From the NCBI RefSeq assembly GCF_013267595.1, contig NZ_CP054011.1:1564147-1628146 (forward strand): a stretch of 64,000 bases of DNA. The letters are read 5' to 3'. A program made the position numbers and the translations under genes. This document shows positions 35,563-44,282 of the stretch, piece by piece (the first letter of the stretch is position 1; each line of letters begins with the position of its first letter). Below the pieces are notes generated by a model, which worked only from the letters and a program-made list of their open reading frames with translations, made no database searches and had not been told where the DNA came from. Source of the stretch: Prevotella melaninogenica (GTDB lineage Bacteria; Bacteroidota; Bacteroidia; Bacteroidales; Bacteroidaceae).

Positions 35563-36552
35563 ATGAAAAAGATACTTATAACAGGCGCATCGGGCTTCAT
35601 TGGCTCCTTTATCGTGGAGGAAGCACTGCGCAGGGGTATGGAAACTTGGGCGGTAGTACGCCGTACTTCCTCACGAGAATACCTCCAGGATGAGCGGATT
35701 CATTTCATAGAATTAGACTTCTCATCTGTCGATAAACTAAAAGAACAGCTCTCTGGACATCAGTTTGACTATGTTGTTCATGCCGCTGGTGTAACAAAAT
35801 GCTTGAATAAGGAGGATTTCTTCCGCGTCAATCGGGATGGTACGCGCAACTTTGTAGAGGCTCTTCAAGCACTTAATCAGCCTTTGGAGCGTTTTGTTTT
35901 CCTATCAAGTCTTAGTATCTTTGGCGCTATCAGAGAGCAACAACCTTATAAAGAGATAGAGCCAACAGATACTCCACAGCCTAACACAGCCTACGGTAAG
36001 AGTAAGTTGGAGGCTGAACAGCTGTTGCCTTCGTCCTTTCCTTATATCATCTTGCGCCCAACTGGCGTTTATGGACCACGTGAGAAGGATTACTTCCTGA
36101 TGGCGAAGAGCATTAAGGGGCATAGCGACTTCGCTGTTGGTTATAAGCAGCAGGATATTACCTTTGTATATGTTAAGGACGTGGTGCAGGCTACCTTCCT
36201 TGCACTTGACCACGGAAAGATAGGCAGTGCCTACTTCCTAAGTGATGGAAAGGTCTACCAGAGCACTACTTTCAGCGACCTTATCCACGAGGAGTTAGGC
36301 CGTCCTTGGTGGATTCGTATCACAGCTCCGATATGGGTATTACGTGTTGTCACGTTCTTTGGCGACCTTATCGGACATGCGACAGGTAAGATTTCGGCTT
36401 TAAACAACGACAAATACCAGATTCTAAAGCAGCGTAACTGGCGTTGTAACATCCGTCCCGCGATTGAAGAGTTAGGCTATAAGCCTGAATATGACCTCAA
36501 ACGAGGCGTGAAAGAGACAATTGAATGGTATAAAAAAGAAGGCTGGCTGTAA
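35563..36552 (+). CDS. NAD-dependent epimerase/dehydratase (extended SDR)
   Basis: The start is taken at 35563 (MKKILITGASGFIG), 329 aa. The NAD-binding G8-x2-G11-x2-G14 motif is at the N-terminus, and the active site is Y144-x3-K148 in NTAYGKSKLE with Ser in FLSSLS (115-118). It belongs to the extended short-chain dehydrogenases that act on nucleotide sugars or on sterol/flavonoid-type substrates. The C-terminal half (PTGVYGPREKDYF, DVVQATFLALDHG) is normal. A PAP2-type membrane enzyme follows 81 bp downstream, perhaps in one transcript. Substrate unknown. Confidence 0.9.
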   Translation: MKKILITGASGFIGSFIVEEALRRGMETWAVVRRTSSREYLQDERIHFIELDFSSVDKLKEQLSGHQFDYVVHAAGVTKCLNKEDFFRVNRDGTRNFVEALQALNQPLERFVFLSSLSIFGAIREQQPYKEIEPTDTPQPNTAYGKSKLEAEQLLPSSFPYIILRPTGVYGPREKDYFLMAKSIKGHSDFAVGYKQQDITFVYVKDVVQATFLALDHGKIGSAYFLSDGKVYQSTTFSDLIHEELGRPWWIRITAPIWVLRVVTFFGDLIGHATGKISALNNDKYQILKQRNWRCNIRPAIEELGYKPEYDLKRGVKETIEWYKKEGWL

Positions 36553-36624
36553 TTTAGCTAATTATTATTAGCCTTATTGGCCCAATTAGGCTAATAAGGC
36601 TAATAGGCCTAATAAGCCCAATAA
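36553..36624 (+). repeat. TAATAGGCCTAATAAGCC-type short repeat
   Basis: About six overlapping copies of a 9-11 bp AGGCTAATA / TTAGCCTTA element between the epimerase and PAP2 genes. A longer run of the same element is at 60835-60948. Confidence 0.75.
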
Positions 36625-36633
36625 CAACAAACA

Positions 36634-37602
36634 ATGAAACAATTCATCATAGACTTATTTAAATTAGAAAAGAAGCCCGTAAAGGGTCTTATGGCATACG
36701 AATGGGTGGTAATGGCTTACTTAGTGCTGACACTCATCGTCATCTTCTTTATGTACACCACCATTAACAACCCGCAGGCAATGATCTTCGGTCGTCTACG
36801 CATCGTCGCTTTGACGGCTGCTATGTGGGTGGTTTATCGCTTAGCTCCCTGTAGGGCGACTCACTTCCTACGTGTTGGCGTACAGTTAGGACTACTTGCT
36901 TGGTGGTATCCTGACACCTTTGAAATCAATAGACACCTGCCCAACCTCGACCATCTCTTTGCGCAATGGGAGCAAGACCTCTTTGGTTGTCAGCCAGCCC
37001 TACTCTTCTCAAAGGCTTTGCCGGGACATCTCTTCAGCGAGTTGTTCGACATGGGCTATGCTGCCTACTATCCAATGATAGCCGCAACGGCTGTTTATTA
37101 CTTCGGGTGGTACTATAAGGAGTTTAATAGAGCTACCTTTATCATCCTCTCTTCCTTCTTTATTTATTACATCGTATTCATCTTCGTGCCTGTAACAGGA
37201 CCTACCTTCTATTACAAGGCAATTGGTTTACAGAACGTGACAGCGGGTATCTTCCCTAATGTTCACGACTACTTCAACCATCATCAGGAGTGTTTACCAA
37301 GCCCAGGATATACTGACGGCATCTTCTATCACCTCGTTGAGGATGCTAAGGCAGCTGGTGAGCGTCCTACTGCAGCCTTTCCAAGCTCACACGTTGGTGT
37401 CAGCACCATCTGTATGTTACTCCTTTGGCACGATCGCAACTATAAACTTTTAGCTATCCTTGCACCTTTCTATCTTCTGCTTTGCTGTGCCACTGTTTAT
37501 ATCCAAGCGCATTATCTCATTGATGCCATCGCTGGTTTCATCACTGCAGTTATCCTCTTTGCCATCCTCCTACGCATATCACGTAAGATGATAACGGCGT
37601 AA
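36634..37602 (+). CDS. PAP2-family membrane phosphatase/phosphotransferase
   Basis: This 322-aa protein has about six transmembrane helices. The PAP2 catalytic motifs appear as RPTAAFPSSHVGVST (motif 2, His) and AHYLIDAIAG (motif 3, His plus Asp). The long N-terminal part and the large loop (VPVTGPTFYYKAIGLQN ... GYTDGIFYHLVED) match the PAP2_3/Aur1-like branch, which includes inositol-phosphorylceramide-type lipid head-group transferases. Bacteroidota make sphingolipids, so such a role is possible but unproven. It is followed by a long-stem terminator. Confidence 0.82.
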   Translation: MKQFIIDLFKLEKKPVKGLMAYEWVVMAYLVLTLIVIFFMYTTINNPQAMIFGRLRIVALTAAMWVVYRLAPCRATHFLRVGVQLGLLAWWYPDTFEINRHLPNLDHLFAQWEQDLFGCQPALLFSKALPGHLFSELFDMGYAAYYPMIAATAVYYFGWYYKEFNRATFIILSSFFIYYIVFIFVPVTGPTFYYKAIGLQNVTAGIFPNVHDYFNHHQECLPSPGYTDGIFYHLVEDAKAAGERPTAAFPSSHVGVSTICMLLLWHDRNYKLLAILAPFYLLLCCATVYIQAHYLIDAIAGFITAVILFAILLRISRKMITA

Positions 37603-37645
37603 TGCTACACTATGGATAAGGAATAAGACTATAATAAAGTCGATT

Positions 37646-37722
37646 AAAGGCGTCAAGCCAATAGTTTCTTCGTATAAGAAAAGTATGTAATACGATAAAA
37701 ACTATTGACTTGACGCCTTTTA
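37646..37722. terminator. Long-stem bidirectional terminator
   Basis: AAAGGCGTCAAG.CAATAGTTT pairs with AAACTATTG.CTTGACGCCTTT, about 21 bp with one mismatch, between convergent genes. Confidence 0.85.
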
Positions 37723-37742
37723 TTTTATGCCTTCTCTGATTT

Positions 37743-38876
37743 TTAAAACATCATTTTTCGTTGAAACCACTTGGCAAACACAGGATCAGTAATAGCCAAC
37801 TCCATCCCACGCTTTTCTATCAAGTCACGATCAAAGAGTGCTTTCTGCAATCGGCTGATATTCGAGTAACTCCCCAATTGATATTTCTCTCGTATCTTTG
37901 CAAGTCCAAAGTTTTTCGTTACACCAGAGCATAAGGCACGTAGAAAGTTAAGTTGATACTCCGAGAGGGGTTCAACCATCTGCATAAAGAGTACCTCATT
38001 TGTCGCTAAGAGGTCATCTGTTGCCTGTTTGATATCGATCTCATCCACAGTCTCTCCTTCCTCCTTCTGTGTATAAACGAGCCAAGATAACTGCTGAACA
38101 TAGGCTGAATAGTTGTCGGTGAAGCTGCATATCTCCTCCGCAAGGGCTGAACTGATAGTCCTCTTACCATCTGCAAAATGACTGACAATATACTCCACCC
38201 ACTCAGCCGATGGTATCTTGCCGAGTACTATCAAGTCGCCAAACTGATAGAAAGGCATACTGCGGTGTAGAAAGATGCTACTCATCAAGTGATGCTTACT
38301 ACCGAAAAGACAGTAAGATACGTGCTTCTGATGTTGCCATACACTCCTTAATCGTGCCTGTACATGCTTGCTATCGGTCATTTCACCTATCTGTTGGAAC
38401 TCATCAATACAGACAACAATCTGCTTTCCTTTCTTTATAGCAATCTTTTCAACCATCTCAAGCACTTCTTCTGGCGTATGTGTCTTCGGAGTTATACCCA
38501 AAGAAATAGCAAAATCACTATTCGGTTCGGGACTAAATGATATCTTTGGCGTAAGTCTATACAAGAACTCCTTTGCCTCCTCGAGCCACATACTCTGCTT
38601 TGATGCCGTCTGCTTCAGTACTTCTGATGCCAAACGGTTGTAAAAGTCATATTCGCTCTTACAACCAAAGATGTCTAAATAAATCGTTATAATATCTTCT
38701 GACTTCATCTTTTCACACACACGCATCACCAAGGAGGTCTTTCCCAGTCGACGAGGAGACATCAGAATGGTATTGATACCACCTCTGAAATTATTCATCA
38801 ATCGGTTTGTTTCCACTTCTCTTCCTATGAAGTTATAATCGGAAACAGCTACTCCATAAACAAATTTCTTGCACAT
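37743..38876 (-). CDS. STAND-like ATPase (archaeal ATPase / MNS type) with winged-helix tail
   Basis: This 377-aa protein has Walker A SPRRLGKTS (40-48) and Walker B with DEFQQIG (about 157-163). The FGSKHHLMSSIF sensor region and a C-terminal winged-helix-like segment (about 305-365: SGVTKNFGLAKIREKYQLGS ... LQKALFDRDLIEKRG) follow. The set matches the archaeal-type ATPase branch of STAND NTPases common in Bacteroidota, whose function is mostly unknown. It is monocistronic. Its promoter overlaps three tandem palindromic 15-bp repeats, which suggests regulation at that site, perhaps by itself. Confidence 0.85.
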   Translation of the reverse strand: MCKKFVYGVAVSDYNFIGREVETNRLMNNFRGGINTILMSPRRLGKTSLVMRVCEKMKSEDIITIYLDIFGCKSEYDFYNRLASEVLKQTASKQSMWLEEAKEFLYRLTPKISFSPEPNSDFAISLGITPKTHTPEEVLEMVEKIAIKKGKQIVVCIDEFQQIGEMTDSKHVQARLRSVWQHQKHVSYCLFGSKHHLMSSIFLHRSMPFYQFGDLIVLGKIPSAEWVEYIVSHFADGKRTISSALAEEICSFTDNYSAYVQQLSWLVYTQKEEGETVDEIDIKQATDDLLATNEVLFMQMVEPLSEYQLNFLRALCSGVTKNFGLAKIREKYQLGSYSNISRLQKALFDRDLIEKRGMELAITDPVFAKWFQRKMMF

Positions 38877-38907
38877 AACGATTACGTTTTAGCTTGTCTT
38901 ACGACTG

Positions 38908-38938
38908 CAAATATAGTAATAAAATAGCAATCACACAA
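38908..38938 (-). promoter_or_regulatory. Promoter of the STAND-like ATPase
   Basis: The minus strand reads TTG (38936-38938), 20 bp, TATATTTG (38908-38915). The -33 triplet lies inside repeat unit 1. Confidence 0.75.
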
Positions 38939-38977
38939 GTTTGTGTGACACAAACTTGTGTGACACAAACTTATGTG
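38933..38977 (-). repeat. Three tandem 15-bp palindromic repeats overlapping the -33 element
   Basis: ACACAAGTTTGTGTG, ACACAAACTTGTGTG and ACACAAACTTATGTG are contiguous. Each is nearly its own reverse complement, as expected of operator sites for a dimeric DNA-binding protein. Confidence 0.85.
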
Positions 38978-39022
38978 ACAAATAACACGCTTACAAACAA
39001 GCATTTATAAGATACAAGGAAA

Positions 39023-39053
39023 AAGCGATATCAAAAACACCTTGATATCGCTT
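39023..39053 (-). terminator. Terminator for the outer-membrane receptor gene
   Basis: AAGCGATATCAA / TTGATATCGCTT form a 12-bp perfect stem with a 7-nt loop and T-rich sequence on both sides. A second hairpin (GTAGAATAAACATG with CATGTTTATCCTAC) lies between it and the receptor gene. Confidence 0.8.
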
Positions 39054-39138
39054 CTTTTTTTATGCTCTTTTTACGTAGAATAAACATGTGGGAAAACAAC
39101 ATTCTACGCATGTTTATCCTACAGAAAGGCCGCAACTA

Positions 39139-39230
39139 CGAATTCTTTTCATGAGCGAAAAGAATTATTTTCACGATAAGAAATATTTTTCTTCATGATA
39201 AGAAATATTTATTTTCATGAAAATAATTCG
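39139..39230 (-). repeat. 22-bp palindromic array, TTTTCATGA family, site C
   Basis: Four cores (CATGA, CACGA, CATGA, CATGA) at exact 22-bp spacing, with edges CGAATTC and AATAATTCG. It lies between the stop codon of the receptor gene (39240) and that gene's terminator, so it should be part of the 3' UTR. Confidence 0.93.
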
Positions 39231-39239
39231 GAAATAGGA

Positions 39240-41717
39240 CTACATACCAGTGCCAGCACCCATTCCAACACCATTCATTTGTTGGTCATTCTTCTTCTCT
39301 TGGAAGTCATTTGAAATATTACTCTTGTGTGTTTGGAACTGCTTTTTAGTGTTTCCAAAGTTCCAAGTGAGGGTTAATGCCACGTGTTGTGCTGGTATCG
39401 TGATATTCATGTGGTTCTCAAAATTAGCACCATGGCTGTATTGCTTGATGTGCATCTTTCCAGTCAAAGGTACAAAGTACATAAAACTAAGGTTGAGTTT
39501 GTCCTTAATAAAACTCTTTGAGAGGGTTGATGTGAACATATTAAAACCTCCATTATGTCCCTGCAATAAGTATTTCTTTGTCAGTCCACCCATAAACACA
39601 CTCCAATTTATCTTCCATGGGAAGGTTTGTTGTACGCCCAAGAATGCACTTGCTTGCCAGCCGTGGTTGTATTCGCCCAACTGCTGGGAACGAATATCTC
39701 CATAATCAAAGCTTCCATTGAGCATGATACGTGTCTTAGGGGTGACAGCATAGTTCATAAATGTGCTGAAATTGGTCCAACGGCTACGTACGATATTGCC
39801 GTAGGTAGTATTCAATACAGTTCCGTTCATAAACGAATACTGCTCAATTTGATTGTTGGCAAAAGCTTCACCGAGTGTCATGTTCATCATAAACTTCGGT
39901 GTAAAGTAATTGAATACTAAGCTAACGTTGTGGCTCTTTTCAACCGATAGGTCTGGATTACCATAACTCAAGACCGTTGGGTTAGAACGATCAATGTATG
40001 GGTTGAGGTAACTAACGCCCGGGCGGCTGATACGCATGTTATAATTCAAGCCTAAATTGACACCACCAGAGATATTATAGGTGAAGCTGGCAGAGGGAAC
40101 AAGACTTCCATAATTCTTCTTGAAGTCGGAACCAGAACCAACGATAAAGTGCACCTTCTCCCACGTGTGCTCATAACGTAAACCTGCCTTTGCTCCAAAT
40201 TTACCCATAGTTGCACTGTACTCAGCATACTCAGCCAAGATACTCTGTGTGTTCTTGTAGTTCACACTGTTAGCAGCATTATAGACTTCAGTGCCTCCTG
40301 TGATGTCATAGAACTTAGAATCAGACGAGTTGCGATGAGAGATAAACTTCAAACCAGTACTCAATGTCTGCCCTTTTCCTAATGGAGTCGTAAAGTCAAC
40401 CTGCACAGTATGCTCCGTTCCACGTGTCTTTGCTGTTGAATAAAGGTCGGATAAAGGAATCGTCACACCTGCTGGCAAAGCATCATAAATACGTCGGTTA
40501 TTGTTCTCCGCAGGGGAAGTTGTGAAGAGATAACTTAGTGTTAGGCTGCTTGTACGTTCTTTATTGAAAAAGCGTTGATAGTCTACACTTCCATTAAATG
40601 ACTTGTTTTTATTCTCCATCGTCATCTCGTTGCCATACGTAAAGCCAGTACCATAGGCTCCACCAGAGAAGGTTGTCGTAGGGTGACCATCGTTCTTCAT
40701 CGCGTAACCAGTCAAACCGAACGTAGCACCAATATTACTCACCGAATCGAGTTCATAGCCTAAGCTGATGTTAGCCATCGTAAAATTGATTTTTGTATTG
40801 CCCTTTTGCCAATAGGACATAGCAGACCCATCAGACGAAGTACGGCGCATTTCGGTTTCTGTTCCGTTTGACTTGAATTTCGCTCCCATGACATTGGCAC
40901 TGTAGGTGAGCTTTCCCTGCTGTCCACTAAAGAAGGTTGTGGTGCGAGAACCATTGTTGCCTAAGGTAAGAGCTACACTGCCATTATATCCGTTCATCTT
41001 TGCCTTACTCTTTCCATCACCAGTGTTCATAATGATATTCAGCACACCACCGACACCCTCTGCATCATATTTTGCACCAGGGTTTGTGACTACTTCGATA
41101 GATTTCACAGCCGAAGCAGGCATTGCTTTGAATATCTGTGAGGGATTAGAAGAGAACATTACGTTAGGTTTTCCGTCCACATAGACCTTGAAGGAACCTT
41201 GTCCATTGACAGTAATATTATCCTGTCCATCCACTGTTACCATCGGAACCTTACGCAACATATCAAGTACGGTGTTTGTCTTGACATCGTTATCACTCTG
41301 AACATCGTAGGTCATCTTGTCGGTTTCCATCTTTACCAGCGGCTTTTGTGCCACAACCTCGACATCTTTCAACTGCTTTGTATCGTCTTGTACAAGGAGA
41401 TTTCCAAGGTTGATAGTACCACCTGTTGCCGTAAGTTGTACCTTACGCAGAATTTCCTTACGTCCCATTGAAGTAAAAGAAACGAGATAACTGCCCTGTC
41501 CTGTTACCTTTTGAGAGAACTTTCCGTCCTTTTCTGTCACCGACATAGCCACTGGTGTTTCGCTTTTCTTACCTTTGTAGACTCTGATAGTGGCGTATGG
41601 TTCGCCCTCATGGGTCAAAGAATCGAGTAATACACCCGATATAGTTGAGGTCTGACCATGTGCGGTTATGGCAATAGCCATCATACCCAAAGTAACGATT
41701 AATCTATTAATTTTCAT
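39240..41717 (-). CDS. Outer-membrane beta-barrel family receptor (TonB-dependent-like)
   Basis: The start is taken at 41715-41717 (MKINRLIVTLGMMAIAITAHGQ), an 825-aa protein with a clear signal peptide. Upstream in-frame codons have no signal and cover the promoter. An N-terminal carboxypeptidase-regulatory-like domain (about 24-110) is followed by a plug (VVAQKPLVKMETDKMTYDV ... VTNPGAKYDAEGVGGVLNII) and a large beta-barrel of the OMP_b-brl_2 type. It ends in a Gly/Met-rich tail (GVGMGAGTGM). It is not a SusC, since there is no SusD partner and the SusC signature is missing. Such receptors may bind peptides or small ligands. Ligand unknown. Confidence 0.85.
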   Translation of the reverse strand: MKINRLIVTLGMMAIAITAHGQTSTISGVLLDSLTHEGEPYATIRVYKGKKSETPVAMSVTEKDGKFSQKVTGQGSYLVSFTSMGRKEILRKVQLTATGGTINLGNLLVQDDTKQLKDVEVVAQKPLVKMETDKMTYDVQSDNDVKTNTVLDMLRKVPMVTVDGQDNITVNGQGSFKVYVDGKPNVMFSSNPSQIFKAMPASAVKSIEVVTNPGAKYDAEGVGGVLNIIMNTGDGKSKAKMNGYNGSVALTLGNNGSRTTTFFSGQQGKLTYSANVMGAKFKSNGTETEMRRTSSDGSAMSYWQKGNTKINFTMANISLGYELDSVSNIGATFGLTGYAMKNDGHPTTTFSGGAYGTGFTYGNEMTMENKNKSFNGSVDYQRFFNKERTSSLTLSYLFTTSPAENNNRRIYDALPAGVTIPLSDLYSTAKTRGTEHTVQVDFTTPLGKGQTLSTGLKFISHRNSSDSKFYDITGGTEVYNAANSVNYKNTQSILAEYAEYSATMGKFGAKAGLRYEHTWEKVHFIVGSGSDFKKNYGSLVPSASFTYNISGGVNLGLNYNMRISRPGVSYLNPYIDRSNPTVLSYGNPDLSVEKSHNVSLVFNYFTPKFMMNMTLGEAFANNQIEQYSFMNGTVLNTTYGNIVRSRWTNFSTFMNYAVTPKTRIMLNGSFDYGDIRSQQLGEYNHGWQASAFLGVQQTFPWKINWSVFMGGLTKKYLLQGHNGGFNMFTSTLSKSFIKDKLNLSFMYFVPLTGKMHIKQYSHGANFENHMNITIPAQHVALTLTWNFGNTKKQFQTHKSNISNDFQEKKNDQQMNGVGMGAGTGM

Positions 41718-41864
41718 ATTCTCTATGTTTTTACGGCTGAAAAGATGATATAGATGTAATATATAAGGTTGTTTCCCATTACGACAAACAATATCAATAA
41801 AATCATTATCAATCACCTAAGCAGTAGTGTTTTACTATCTAATCTATGTGCGCATTATACAATG

Positions 41865-41895
41865 CAAAACTAACAAAAATAATCTGATAGCACAA
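41865..41895 (-). promoter_or_regulatory. Promoter of the outer-membrane receptor gene
   Basis: The minus strand has TTG (41893-41895), 20 bp, TAGTTTTG (41865-41872). The leader is about 140 nt. Confidence 0.65.
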
Positions 41896-41987
41896 GTTTA
41901 AAAGTAAAAAAACAACTTAAAATAGGATTCTTTCTTATTATTTCTATGATATACAATAACTATACTAACAACGTATTACATCGTGTT

Positions 41988-42056
41988 TAACCCTCCGCAC
42001 CATTGGTGCTAACCCTCCGCACCACTCGTGCTAACCCTCCGCACATTATGTGCGGG
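41988..42056 (-). repeat. 22-bp palindromic array, GCAC/GTGC family, site 3
   Basis: Three contiguous 22-bp units, AACCCTCCGCACCATTGGTG.., AACCCTCCGCACCACTCGTG.. and AACCCTCCGCACATTATGTG.. On the minus strand they match the units at 25990-26042. The array is between the GH97 terminator and the receptor promoter, and 42057-42174 shows nothing else. Confidence 0.9.
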
Positions 42057-42174
42057 ATATCAACACGAAGATTGAAAAGCATTAAGAAGAATCATTATTG
42101 GCGTGGTAAGAGATATAATAAGCCGTTAATGACCAACTTCGTAAAGATAGACATTTGCCCAATAGTACAAAAAG

Positions 42175-42227
42175 AAGATGATTACCAAGCCCCGATAATC
42201 TTGTCATCAAGGCTTGATAATCATCTT
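42175..42227 (-). terminator. Terminator of the SusCD-GH operon
   Basis: AAGATGATTACCAAGCC pairs with GGCTTGATAATCATCTT (one mismatch), and on the minus strand it is followed by CTTTTTG. It ends just after the GH97 stop. Confidence 0.85.
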
Positions 42228-42240
42228 GGAAAGTATTTTC

Positions 42241-44262
42241 TTACTTCAAACAAACCAACTGGATAGCAAAGCCACCACTCTTAGCCAAGTGCAAGTTGAG
42301 TACAGTTTCGTTGTTAACCACCTGCTGTTCGATCGTCATAGAGTAAGGATTCTTATCGTATTCAGCATCAGGACCATCCTTATAGATGATAGCCTTGTAG
42401 CTTGTTCCGGGTGAAAGGAAGTCGAGTTTCAACTTGATATCACGTGCATTCTCGTCACTCATACCTCCAACAAACCAGTTCTCACTGTCGCGATCCTTAC
42501 GTACAGTAACAATATACTTCCCTATCTCCGCCATTGGAATCACAGTCTTTTGCCAGTTAGAAGGCATCGCCTCGATGAAAGCGAAGGCTGGTTGGTCCTT
42601 GTAGTTTTCGATTTCGTCGGCTGCCATCTGCCATGGCGTGTAAATAACAACATACTCAGCCAACTGCTTAGCAAGTGTTGTGTGTGGGTGCGTATTAGGG
42701 AAAACCTTACCTTCAAGATTAAAGATACCTGGTGTGAAGTCTATCGGTCCAGCTAATTGACGAGTGAAAGGAATTACACAAAGATGGTAAGGAGGATTGC
42801 CACCATTGCCGTCCCAAGCATTCCACTCTTGTCCTCTTACACCCTCACTGGCGATAAGGTTTGGATAAGTACGCTGTAAACCGGTTGGCATAGCAGGCTC
42901 ATGATTAACCACCATAATGTGGTGGCGGGCTGCAGCCTCTATCACCTTGCGATAGTGACGCACACCATATTGAGAGTGCTGGTGCTCCTTATCGTCCATT
43001 AGATTATTGACATAACCCGTCTTAACAGCCTTAATGCCCATCTTCTCATAAAGAGAGAAGGCTTCTTCTAACTGGTTCTCATAGTTCTTTGCAGCACCAC
43101 CTGTCTCGTTGTGAGCGATGAGTGAGACACCCTTTGACAGTGCATACTTCTGCAATCCCTCAAAGTCATAATCAGGATAAGCCTTTGTGAAGTTGAATTT
43201 ATCACCTTCCTTACCCCAGTCGTTTTCCCATCCATAGTTCCAACCTTCAACCAATACGCCCTTGAAACCATGCTGTGCAGCAAAGTCAATGTAGCGTTTT
43301 GTATTCTCGGTTGTGGCACCATGCTTAGGACCGGGAGCCCACGTTGCTGTCTGCATGTGGTAAGACCACCATACACCGACGTACTTTCCTGTTGTAATCC
43401 ATGATGTATCCTTAATCTTACAAGGGTCGTTGAGGTTCAACATGACACGGTTTGTAATCAAACCGCCCACCTTATTCTCCACTGACAACATACGCCAAGG
43501 ACTGACGAAAGGAGCTTTTGCACGTACCAAGTCGCCATTTGACCATGGAACCAACTCAGCCTTCAATCTTACATTCCCCTCTTTTGTCTCTACAGGCTTA
43601 ACGTTCAGCGAAGAATAATCTGTCAGATTCGCCTCATGAAGCATCATATAAAGGTCTGGTTTCGCCTCGATAGTAACCGGAGTGCATACCTTTCCCTTCT
43701 TACTCAAGTTGTCCTTTGTCCACAGTCCCTCATAGTAACCAGCATCATAAGGCAATGTCCAAGCCTCTGGATCGCCCTTAAAGTAGAATTCTGTAGTCTC
43801 ATCCATGATGACAAAGTCCTTCAACTGCTTTTGCTCTGGGAATACATAACGGAAGCCCATACCATCGTCAAAGATACGGAAGACGATATTCAGCTGTCGC
43901 TGCTGTCCTTTCTTCTGTACCAACTTCATAGTCAACTCGTTATAATGGTTGCGCACATCGACTTCTTCTCCCCATGGTTGGCGCCACGTTTCGTCCTTTG
44001 TAGCTCTTGCAAAAGCCACAACACGGAAGTCACTATCAAGACTTCCATCTTTCAGTTTCATTCCCAAAGCTGAAGGGAGAAGGATTACTTCGCCACCACG
44101 ACGCAAAGAATAATAAGGTCGTCCAGCATTATCAACACCCACTGTCAGCGTCAGATTGCCCGAAGGTGAACTTACCGTAGCTTCCTGCTTTGCCATCATT
44201 GCCATTGGAAGGAGTGCAAAGCACAGCACTAAAAAGAGATTTTTAAAACGTTCTGTTTTCAT
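42241..44262 (-). CDS. GH97 alpha-glucosidase (SusB-like, inverting type)
   Basis: This 673-aa protein has a signal peptide (about 1-24, MMAKQ) and the three-part GH97 fold: N-terminal beta-supersandwich (about 27-280), catalytic barrel (about 285-560) and C-terminal beta domain. Where retaining GH97 galactosidases carry the nucleophile Asp, this protein reads AVKTGYVNN. It has the Glu residues of the inverting SusB type in VVNHEPAMPTG and VRGQEWNAWDG. That favours an exo-acting alpha-glucosidase with calcium in the active site, probably periplasmic. It is the last gene of the SusCD operon, 20 bp after the GH71/99-like gene, and would finish glucan oligosaccharides to glucose. Confidence 0.9.
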   Translation of the reverse strand: MKTERFKNLFLVLCFALLPMAMMAKQEATVSSPSGNLTLTVGVDNAGRPYYSLRRGGEVILLPSALGMKLKDGSLDSDFRVVAFARATKDETWRQPWGEEVDVRNHYNELTMKLVQKKGQQRQLNIVFRIFDDGMGFRYVFPEQKQLKDFVIMDETTEFYFKGDPEAWTLPYDAGYYEGLWTKDNLSKKGKVCTPVTIEAKPDLYMMLHEANLTDYSSLNVKPVETKEGNVRLKAELVPWSNGDLVRAKAPFVSPWRMLSVENKVGGLITNRVMLNLNDPCKIKDTSWITTGKYVGVWWSYHMQTATWAPGPKHGATTENTKRYIDFAAQHGFKGVLVEGWNYGWENDWGKEGDKFNFTKAYPDYDFEGLQKYALSKGVSLIAHNETGGAAKNYENQLEEAFSLYEKMGIKAVKTGYVNNLMDDKEHQHSQYGVRHYRKVIEAAARHHIMVVNHEPAMPTGLQRTYPNLIASEGVRGQEWNAWDGNGGNPPYHLCVIPFTRQLAGPIDFTPGIFNLEGKVFPNTHPHTTLAKQLAEYVVIYTPWQMAADEIENYKDQPAFAFIEAMPSNWQKTVIPMAEIGKYIVTVRKDRDSENWFVGGMSDENARDIKLKLDFLSPGTSYKAIIYKDGPDAEYDKNPYSMTIEQQVVNNETVLNLHLAKSGGFAIQLVCLK

Positions 44263-44282
44263 TTATTGAGATTTTAATAATA

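Noticed and set aside
39240..41717. Outer-membrane receptor as a SusC homologue
   Set aside because: No SusD follows it, and the plug lacks the SusC signature; it fits the OMP_b-brl_2 group instead.
42003..42266. 87-aa plus-strand frame after the GH97 gene
   Set aside because: It is a read through the palindromic array and the operon terminator, with no protein-like features.
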